Positions 58,001 through 64,000 of a DNA stretch of 64,000 bases are shown here, one piece after another. Position 1 is the stretch's first letter. Every line of letters begins with the position of its first letter. The position numbers and the translations under genes were made by a program. Under the pieces are notes generated by a model. It worked only from the letters and a program-made list of their open reading frames with translations, searched no databases and was not told the DNA's origin. The stretch comes from Streptomyces sp. NRRL S-455 (lineage in GTDB: Bacteria; Actinomycetota; Actinomycetes; Streptomycetales; Streptomycetaceae), in contig NZ_JOCT01000030.1 of NCBI RefSeq assembly GCF_000717875.1, positions 28,916 to 92,915 of the forward strand. The letters are read 5' to 3'.

Positions 58001-60067
58001 TCATCCGGCGGGTGTGCTCCCGTCGTGCCGGGTGCCGGTGTGGTCGGACGAGGACCGCTCGGTGGGGAGCGAGTCGAGGTGTATCGGCGGCACGGACGTC
58101 CGGTCGCTGTGCGCGGACTCCATGTGCGCTGGCTCCATGTGCGCTGGCTCTGTGTGTGCCGCCTGCGCGTCGCCCCACGCCGTGTTCTCGTTCTCCAGGT
58201 GCTGCTGGGCCTCGGCGAGGCTGATGCCGCGCTGGAAGGCCGCCATCAGACCGGGGTCGTGGCCCACGAGGTGATCGGATTCCTGGCGGGGCGCCGGGCC
58301 GTCACGCAACTGGGGCGCGATGTGCTCCTGGGCGCGGCGGCGGGGCAGTTGGGGCTTACCCATGGTGCCGCGCACGGCGTGGTTGCGGGGGGCGGGGGGC
58401 CCGGTCACGTGCTCGGCGAGGACCTGCCGGTCGTCGGGCCGGATGCCGGGCCTCGCCTCGGCCGGGTTGGGACGCTCCCTGCGGGTGCCGCGCACGGGCA
58501 GGGGCGCGGGCCGGCCGTTGGTCGGGGTTTCCTCCGGGGCCCGTTGGGCTTCCTGCCGGTACTCAGCGGGTGCGGCCGTTGCCGCGAGCGGGGCCGACGA
58601 CGGTGAGCCGGACGCGGGCACCGACGCGGACGGAAAGTGGAGCACGGGCGCCATGGGGGACTCGGGGGCGACCCCGAGCGGCCCGTCCGGCCTGGCACCC
58701 TCCTGGCGCCCCTGACCGTGCTGCCCGTGCGGCCCGTCATGCCCGGGCTGCCCGTCACGCTCAGGCTGCCCGAGCTGCCGCACCACCGGATGTTCCGAAC
58801 CCGTCGCCCCGCCCTCCGGCAGGCCAGCCCCGCCCCCGGACTCCGCCTGCGCCTCCGATCCCAGCAGCGCCTGCGGCACGACGAGCACCGCCTGCACACC
58901 GCCGTAGATGTTGGTCTGGAGGCGGACGGTGATGCCGTGCCGCCGGGCCAGCTGCGAGACGACGAACAGCCCGATGCGGCCGTCCGCGAGGAGCCGCGCG
59001 ACGTTCACCTGGTCGGGGTCGGCGAGCAGCGCGTTCATCCGTGTCTGCTCCTCCAGGGGCATGCCGAGTCCCCGGTCCTCGACCTCGACGGCGAGCCCGG
59101 AGGTGACGAGGTTGGCGCGCAGCAGGACCTGGGTGTGCGGGGCGGAGAACAGCGTGGCGTTCTCGACGAGTTCGGCCAGCAGGTGGATGACGTCGGCCAC
59201 GGCGTGCCCGCGCAGGGTGCCGTCGATCGGCGGCACCAGCTTGACCCGGGAGTACTGCTCGACCTCGGCGATGGCCGAGCGCAGCACCTCGGTCATGGGG
59301 ACCGGGTTGCTCCACTGACGGCGGGAGGCCGCTCCGCCGAGCACGGCGAGGTTCTCGGCGTGGCGGCGGATGCGGGTGGCGAGGTGGTCGACGTGGAAGA
59401 GGCCCTTGAGCAGCTCGGGGTCCTCCATCTCGTTCTCGAGCTCGTCGAGAAGGGAGATCTCCCGGTGCACCAGTGACTGCAGGCGCCGGGCGAGATTGAC
59501 GAAAACGTCGAGCTTCTGCTCGCTTCCCGTCTGGCTGGAGAGCTGCGAGGCCTGGACGACGGCGGTGACGGCGCTGTCGTGCGCACCGGCCAGGTCGGCG
59601 GCGAGGAGTTCGACGTCGTCGGCGTCCTCAGCGGTGCCGCCGGGCGGGTTCCGGGGGCTGTGCTGTGGCGGTCCGTCGCCGCGGCGCAGTGTCTCGACCA
59701 GGGCACGCAGATCGGCCTCGCGCCGCGCGGTGGTGCGGCGCAGGACGCCGATGCGGTCGTGCAGGGACCTGGCGGCGCGGTTGGCGGCCACCGCCGCGAC
59801 GACGATGCCGACCAGGGTCACCGAGACCGCCCCGGCGAGCACGGCCCACAGCGTGAGGCCGGGGCGCACTCCGGTGGACCGGACGGCGAAGAGGACGGCC
59901 GCACAGCCGCTGAGGGCGACGGCGACGGGTGGCAGCACGGCGATCCGCAGCAGCTGGGGCCCTATGTGGGTCTCGGGCAGCGCGAGCGCGGTGCGGGCGG
60001 CCGGGCGCCCGTGCCGCCCGCCCTCACGGCGGTCTGTACGGGCGGCCTGAGCACGGAGGTGAGCCAT
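58001..60067 (-). CDS. cvnA: Conservon sensor histidine kinase-like protein CvnA
   Basis: A 688-residue membrane protein: two N-terminal helices (about 41-65 and 70-95), a coiled linker, the nitrate/sulfonate-sensor-like helical core with the VHREISLLDELENE region near residue 215, an HATPase domain (about 275-390; HLLAELVENATLFS N-box, VEDRGLGMPLEE G-box), and a long disordered Pro/Gln/His-rich C-terminus (about 415-688). It lacks a clear response-regulator partner, as usual for conservons. ATG at 60067 has GAGGA upstream; the frame stays open further 5' but without coding character. Confidence 0.92.
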   Translation of the reverse strand: MAHLRAQAARTDRREGGRHGRPAARTALALPETHIGPQLLRIAVLPPVAVALSGCAAVLFAVRSTGVRPGLTLWAVLAGAVSVTLVGIVVAAVAANRAARSLHDRIGVLRRTTARREADLRALVETLRRGDGPPQHSPRNPPGGTAEDADDVELLAADLAGAHDSAVTAVVQASQLSSQTGSEQKLDVFVNLARRLQSLVHREISLLDELENEMEDPELLKGLFHVDHLATRIRRHAENLAVLGGAASRRQWSNPVPMTEVLRSAIAEVEQYSRVKLVPPIDGTLRGHAVADVIHLLAELVENATLFSAPHTQVLLRANLVTSGLAVEVEDRGLGMPLEEQTRMNALLADPDQVNVARLLADGRIGLFVVSQLARRHGITVRLQTNIYGGVQAVLVVPQALLGSEAQAESGGGAGLPEGGATGSEHPVVRQLGQPERDGQPGHDGPHGQHGQGRQEGARPDGPLGVAPESPMAPVLHFPSASVPASGSPSSAPLAATAAPAEYRQEAQRAPEETPTNGRPAPLPVRGTRRERPNPAEARPGIRPDDRQVLAEHVTGPPAPRNHAVRGTMGKPQLPRRRAQEHIAPQLRDGPAPRQESDHLVGHDPGLMAAFQRGISLAEAQQHLENENTAWGDAQAAHTEPAHMEPAHMESAHSDRTSVPPIHLDSLPTERSSSDHTGTRHDGSTPAG

Positions 60068-60597
60068 CGATGTCCTCGTACTGGTCCGTCGGGCCTGGGT
60101 GCCAAGGGGGCTTGCGATGGTGCGGCCGGGCTCACGCGGCCGCTTCCGCACCCCCCGAGCCGACCGCGGCGCCCCGCCTCGCTCGCGCGCCGCCCCGGCG
60201 CGGCCGGACTCCGTCTGTGCCCCGGGGCCGGATTCCATGGCGGTGTCCGGCTCGGCGTCGGTGGTGCGCGGACAGCGGGGATCCCCCTCGCGTCGACTCC
60301 CTGGTCCGCCTTGCGCCTGCACGTGCCGGTCCCCACTCCCTGGTCCGTCTGTTTCCCGACGGCCACTGACAGTAGTCGCCAGCGCATCATGTGCGGTGGG
60401 CAGTTGACAAACTCATACGGCAAGCGTCCTGCTCTGGTATGAGGTCTCGCACGACAGACCGATATCCCCCTCACACAGCCGACCGTCAACGAAAACAGTT
60501 CGATACGACCTGGTCAGAAGCGGTCACACACAGAAGGCGAGGGCCGGGGAGCCCCTCGCTCCCCGGCCCTCGCCGTCCGCCCGTCGACCGCTCCGGG
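60068..60597. other. 530-bp region between cvnA and the MBL gene
   Basis: No convincing gene. It holds the cvnA leader and probably promoter, a 7-bp inverted repeat CTCATAC (60412-60418)/GTATGAG (60437-60443), and the terminator hairpin at 60536-60574. The AT content rises between 60380 and 60530, as in promoter regions. Confidence 0.5.
60536..60574 (-). terminator. Perfect 17-bp hairpin after the MBL gene
   Basis: GGCGAGGGCCGGGGAGC (60536-60552), 5-nt loop, then its exact complement (60558-60574), 24 bp past the stop of the MBL hydrolase. Confidence 0.8.
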
Positions 60598-61863
60598 TCA
60601 GCTCGCCGGGAACGTCTCCGTGCCCTCCGCACCCCGGCCCGTCCTTCGACTTTCATCACTCACCGTATCGGCCTGGGCCACGGCTGCGGCGTCAGAGGCG
60701 GTCTTGATCGCCGCGTCGGCCAGGGCTTCCCCAGCCGGAAAGCCACCCACCGGGGCGAGGGCCACCCCGCGCCACCACGGCTCGGACGGCACGGTCCCGG
60801 CCGTGGGCTCGAAAGGCTCGCCGGGGCGGGGCAGGGCGATCCGGGACCCCATCGCACCGGCGGCCGCGATCGTCCCCTCGCCGGGCTCCGCCCACGGGTG
60901 CGTGGCCAGGTTGAACGTGGCCCAGTGGATCGGCAGCATCAGGCCGTGCTCCGGCCCGCCCTGGAGGTCGAGGTGGGCGCGCATACCCTCCTCGGGCGTC
61001 ATGTGGATGTCGGGCCAGAAGTCGGAGTACGCGCCGATCTGGATCATCGTGGCGTCGAACGGCCCGTGCTCGGCGCCGATCTCTCTGAAGCCCTCGAAGT
61101 AGCCGGTGTCGCCACTGTGGTAGATCCGGTGCTGCTCACCGGCGACGGCCCAGGAGGACCACAGGGTGTGCTGGGTGTTGCGCAGTCCTCGGCCGCAGAA
61201 GTGCCGGGCGGGAGTGGCGGTCAGGGCGACGCCGTCGATCTTCGTGGTCTCGTGCCAGTCCAGTTCGCGCAGCCGGCTCTCGGCCACGCCCCAGTGCTCG
61301 AAGTGCGCCCCGACGCCGAGCGGCACGGCGAACAGCGTGTCCGTGCCGGCCAGGGCCTTGATGGTGGGCATGTCCAGGTGGTCGTAGTGGTCGTGCGAGA
61401 TGACCACGACGTCGACCGGGCCGAGCGCGGCCAGCGGCAGCGGCACCGGGTGCAGCCGCTTGGGGCCCGCGAAGGAGAACGGGGAGCAGCGCTCGCCCCA
61501 CACCGGGTCGAACAAGACCCGTTTGCCGTCGATCTCGGCGAGCACGCTGGAGTGCCCCAGCCAGGTCAGTCGCAGCCCCGTGGCCGGGGGCCGGGCGAGG
61601 TCGGCGAGCGTGGTGGCGTGCACCGGCACCGTGCCCTTCGGGGAACGCCGGGGCCGGGTCTCCTTGTCGAAGAAGACCTTCGCGAAGTCCAGGGTCGAGC
61701 CCGCGGGCCGCGTGCGCGCGGGGCCGCCGGGGTTCTGGAAGACCCCGTCCTTGAAATGGGGCGATCTGCGGATGCGCGCCATGCGCTCACCGCCTGGGTC
61801 CGCGCCGAACGCCCCGGGCCGCAGCGCACGGAGCCCGGAGCTCAGGGAACGGAAACCGGCCAC
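60598..61863 (-). CDS. MBL-fold metallohydrolase (NAPE-PLD/UlaG-like)
   Basis: The 421-residue protein has TWLGHSSVLAEIDGKRVLFDPVWG near residue 102 and the metal motif ISHDHYDHLDMPT (HXHXDH near residue 159), then GDTGYFEGF and LPIHWATFNLA with further His/Asp ligands. The arrangement resembles the NAPE-phospholipase D branch rather than beta-lactamases. No signal peptide, so cytosolic. Substrate unknown. Confidence 0.88.
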   Translation of the reverse strand: MAGFRSLSSGLRALRPGAFGADPGGERMARIRRSPHFKDGVFQNPGGPARTRPAGSTLDFAKVFFDKETRPRRSPKGTVPVHATTLADLARPPATGLRLTWLGHSSVLAEIDGKRVLFDPVWGERCSPFSFAGPKRLHPVPLPLAALGPVDVVVISHDHYDHLDMPTIKALAGTDTLFAVPLGVGAHFEHWGVAESRLRELDWHETTKIDGVALTATPARHFCGRGLRNTQHTLWSSWAVAGEQHRIYHSGDTGYFEGFREIGAEHGPFDATMIQIGAYSDFWPDIHMTPEEGMRAHLDLQGGPEHGLMLPIHWATFNLATHPWAEPGEGTIAAAGAMGSRIALPRPGEPFEPTAGTVPSEPWWRGVALAPVGGFPAGEALADAAIKTASDAAAVAQADTVSDESRRTGRGAEGTETFPAS

Positions 61864-61998
61864 GGTACCTCCAGGTGGAGTCGGTCAGGCTTTCCATTAT
61901 GGTCGGCCCCTCCGACAACACCGGGGACAGGTGTCCCACCGAAGGCCTCGAAGGGTCATACTGACCGGCGATTCAGTAACCCGGCGAAGGAGCCCCGC

Positions 61999-63177
61999 AT
62001 GGCCGACCCCCTGTTGTCCCTCACGTGGACCGACCATCTCACCGGCCACCAGGGCTTCCTGGTCGTCGACCGGCTGGTGCGCGGCGTCGCCAGCGGCGGT
62101 CTGCGGATGCGGGCGGGATGCACCCTGGAGGAGGTCACCGGCCTGGCCCGTGGCATGACCATGAAAGAGGCCCTGCACTACGACCCCGACAGCCGCTACA
62201 TCCCGCTCGGCGGCGCCAAGGGCGGCATCGACTGCGACCCGAGGGATCCCGAGGCATACCCGCTGCTGGTGCGCTACCTGCGCGCCATGCGACCCCACAT
62301 CGAGAACATGTGGACGACCGGCGAGGACCTCGGCCTCACCCAGGACCTGGTGGACCGGGCCGCGGCCGAGGCAGGGCTGGTCTCCTCCATCCAGGCCGTG
62401 TATCCGCTGCTCGACGACGAGGCCGAGGCGCGGCGGCGCCTCCGGGACGCTTTCGCCGTCGAGGTGGACGGCATCGGGCTGGACGAGCTGGCCGGCGGCT
62501 GCGGTGTGGCCGAGGCGGTCCTCACCACTCTCGACCGAGCCGGCGTGCCGTACGCGGGGACACGGGTCGCCCTCCAGGGGCTCGGCACCATGGGCGGGGC
62601 CACCGCACGCTTCCTCGCACGCGCGGGGCTCACCGTCGTGGCTGTGGCGGACATCAAGGGCACGATCGCCAATCCCGCGGGCCTCGACGTCGAGGCGCTG
62701 CTCACCGCGCGGGACGCCCATGGCACCGTGGACCGCTCCCGCCTGCGGCCCGGCGACCGCGAACTGCCGGGCGAGGACTGGCTGTCGGCCGACGCGGACG
62801 TCCTGGTGCCCGCGGCCGTCTCGTACGCGATCGACGCCGGCAACCAGGAGCGGATCACCGCCCGCTGGGTCGTCGAGGCGGCCAACATGCCCGTACGGCC
62901 CGAGGCCGAGCGGCTGCTGACCGAACGCGGGGTGACCGTGCTGCCGGACGTCGTGGTCAACTCCGGGACGAACGCCTGGTGGTGGTGGTCGCTGTTCGGG
63001 GACATCGGCGCCGACGCGGAGGAGGCGTTTACGCACATCCGCCGCTCGATGCGGGCCCTGGCCGAGCGGATGCTGGTCCGTGCGCAGGCCGACGGCACCA
63101 CACCACGGGCCGCCGCCCACGCGATCGTCGCGGACCGGCTGCCGGAGCTGGCGGACCGGTTCGGCTGGTATCGCTGA
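61999..63177 (+). CDS. Glu/Leu/Phe/Val dehydrogenase family protein
   Basis: The 392-residue oxidoreductase has GGLRMRAGCTLEEVTGLARGMTMKEAL (substrate Lys) and PLGGAKGGIDCDP (catalytic Lys near residue 78), TGEDLGL, and the NAD domain ALQGLGTMGGATARFLARAGLTVVAVAD near 190. It interconverts an amino acid and its 2-oxo acid with ammonia; substrate could be Leu, Val or Phe. GAAGGAG precedes the ATG at 61999. Followed 75 bp later by a TetR regulator. Confidence 0.9.
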   Translation: MADPLLSLTWTDHLTGHQGFLVVDRLVRGVASGGLRMRAGCTLEEVTGLARGMTMKEALHYDPDSRYIPLGGAKGGIDCDPRDPEAYPLLVRYLRAMRPHIENMWTTGEDLGLTQDLVDRAAAEAGLVSSIQAVYPLLDDEAEARRRLRDAFAVEVDGIGLDELAGGCGVAEAVLTTLDRAGVPYAGTRVALQGLGTMGGATARFLARAGLTVVAVADIKGTIANPAGLDVEALLTARDAHGTVDRSRLRPGDRELPGEDWLSADADVLVPAAVSYAIDAGNQERITARWVVEAANMPVRPEAERLLTERGVTVLPDVVVNSGTNAWWWWSLFGDIGADAEEAFTHIRRSMRALAERMLVRAQADGTTPRAAAHAIVADRLPELADRFGWYR

Positions 63178-63252
63178 GGCGCCGCCCGGACTGTGCCGGA
63201 CCGGCCGGATCGCCCCGTCAAGGGGCCGCTCGCACGTGTGTAGGGTGACGGC

Positions 63253-63861
63253 GTGACGAGGGTCCGGTTGAGCGTGGCGGAACGGCGGGAGGAGCTGCTG
63301 CGCGCCGCCGTCGCGCAGATCGAGTCCCGGGGTGTGGCGGCGGTCAGGATCGCCGACGTGGCCTCGGCGCTGGGTGTGAGCAACGCCCTGGTGCTCTATC
63401 ACTTCTCGACGAAGGAGCAGCTGGTCGCCGCCGCGTTCCGGCATGCAGCCGAGGGCGACCTCGCACATCTGCGCAAACTGCTCGGCCGCCGCACGACGGC
63501 GCTGCGCCGACTGCGATCGGCCGTACGCTGGTACGCCCCGAGCGGCCAGGCCAAGGGCTGGCGGCTGTGGATCGAGGGCTGGGCGGCGGCACTGCGCGAG
63601 CCCGCGCTGCGGGAGGTCACCCAGGACCTCGACAGGCAGTGGAAGGCGGCCCTCGCGGAGGTCATCGCGGAGGGCGTGGCCGCCGGCGAGTTCCACTGCC
63701 CCGACCCGCACGGGACGGCCCTGCGTCTCACGGCCCTTCTCGACGGCCTGGCCGTCCAGCTGACGTCCTACGAGGGCGCGGTGGCGCGGGCGCGGGCGCA
63801 GGAGTGGGTGGAGGAGGCCCTCTCTCGTGAACTGTGTCTGGAGTCCCACATGTTGACTTGA
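63253..63861 (+). CDS. TetR-family transcriptional regulator
   Basis: A 202-residue regulator: N-terminal HTH (about residues 8-55; LLRAAVAQIESRGVAAVRIADVASALGVSNALVLYHFSTKEQL) and a ligand-binding helical domain. It is a same-strand neighbour of the amino-acid dehydrogenase, which it may control. GTG start at 63253. Confidence 0.92.
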   Translation: MTRVRLSVAERREELLRAAVAQIESRGVAAVRIADVASALGVSNALVLYHFSTKEQLVAAAFRHAAEGDLAHLRKLLGRRTTALRRLRSAVRWYAPSGQAKGWRLWIEGWAAALREPALREVTQDLDRQWKAALAEVIAEGVAAGEFHCPDPHGTALRLTALLDGLAVQLTSYEGAVARARAQEWVEEALSRELCLESHMLT

Positions 63862-63913
63862 CCCACCCGGCGTTGGTGCTGGGGCGGGGCGTTGCGCAAC
63901 CCGGCGCTGCGGG

Positions 63914-63988
63914 GTGCCGCTGCGCCCACCCTCCCCCAAGCTCTCGGCTTCGCTCGAGCAGGGGGGACCCCCATCGCCCCAGCGGCAC
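63914..63988. repeat. Dispersed Streptomyces palindromic repeat at window edge
   Basis: Outer arms GTGCCGCTG (63914-63922)/CAGCGGCAC (63980-63988) enclose CCTCCCCCAAG...GGCTTCGCTCGAG...CAGGGGGGACCCCCA, a nested imperfect palindrome I recognise as a frequent Streptomyces intergenic element. It may form a cruciform or terminator. Confidence 0.6.
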
Positions 63989-64000
63989 GACTGCCCGCAG

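Noticed and set aside
60391..61998. Upstream part of a 928-codon plus-strand frame
   Set aside because: It overlaps the MBL hydrolase on the other strand; only 61999-63177 matches a protein family.

Overview
The window is high-GC actinobacterial DNA, almost certainly a Streptomyces chromosome. The evidence is strong third-position GC bias with short promoters, a WhiB-family regulator, a complete conservon (cvnABCD), a monomeric NADP isocitrate dehydrogenase, a 25-residue bL37-like ribosomal protein and GC-rich dispersed repeats of Streptomyces type. From memory only (no search was possible), the order SoxR-boxed ABC transporter - isocitrate dehydrogenase - inositol cluster - glutamine synthetase-like gene resembles the SCO7008-SCO6960 part of S. 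coelicolor. I see no phage, plasmid, insertion sequence, integrase or CRISPR array.

Layout. 1-9.2 kb: the end of a TctC-type solute-binding protein with a TTA (bldA) codon, a lipoprotein, an ABC exporter behind a perfect SoxR box, a flippase-like membrane protein, an MscS channel, isocitrate dehydrogenase and an N-formylglutamate amidohydrolase-like enzyme. 9.2-18 kb: the first of three identical tRNA-Pro(GGG) genes, then two LacI-regulated divergent units rich in Gfo/Idh/MocA oxidoreductases, one holding a PhyH dioxygenase and an SDR. 18-30.3 kb: a bidirectional inositol-catabolic locus. A leftward operon (binding protein, permease, ATPase, TIM-barrel enzyme, dehydrogenase) and a rightward operon (IolC, aldolase, IolB, IolD, MmsA/IolA, GntR regulator) diverge from one promoter region carrying a perfect 15-bp inverted repeat over both -35 boxes. 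30.3-34 kb: a double-DUF427 protein, a GAF-PP2C phosphatase next to a stand-alone MASE1 membrane protein, and the bL37-like microgene. 34-38.5 kb: an LpqY-SugABC-like (trehalose-type) ABC importer.

38.7-50.8 kb: the second tRNA-Pro, DUF309, CobF, HAD hydrolase, TauE/SafE exporter, thiolase, a WhiB-Dps-DUF3140-endonuclease-like operon, an SDR remnant, a lipoprotein, a methyltransferase, and a glutamine synthetase-like/amidohydrolase pair equivalent to a split FluG. 50.7-56 kb: the third tRNA-Pro, a YjbR/GNAT/XRE-cupin operon, a LysR regulator and the threonine-to-glycine pair Tdh-Kbl. 55.8-60.1 kb: the conservon cvnABCD followed by a GAF protein. 60.6-64 kb: an MBL-fold hydrolase, a Glu/Leu/Phe/Val dehydrogenase, a TetR regulator and a dispersed repeat at the edge.

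How the genes work together: the centre of the window is a carbon-acquisition island (inositol, perhaps modified inositols or other polyols, and a trehalose-like disaccharide) under LacI and GntR control. It is flanked by stress-response and signalling modules: SoxR-controlled efflux, WhiB/Dps, GAF-PP2C and the conservon.
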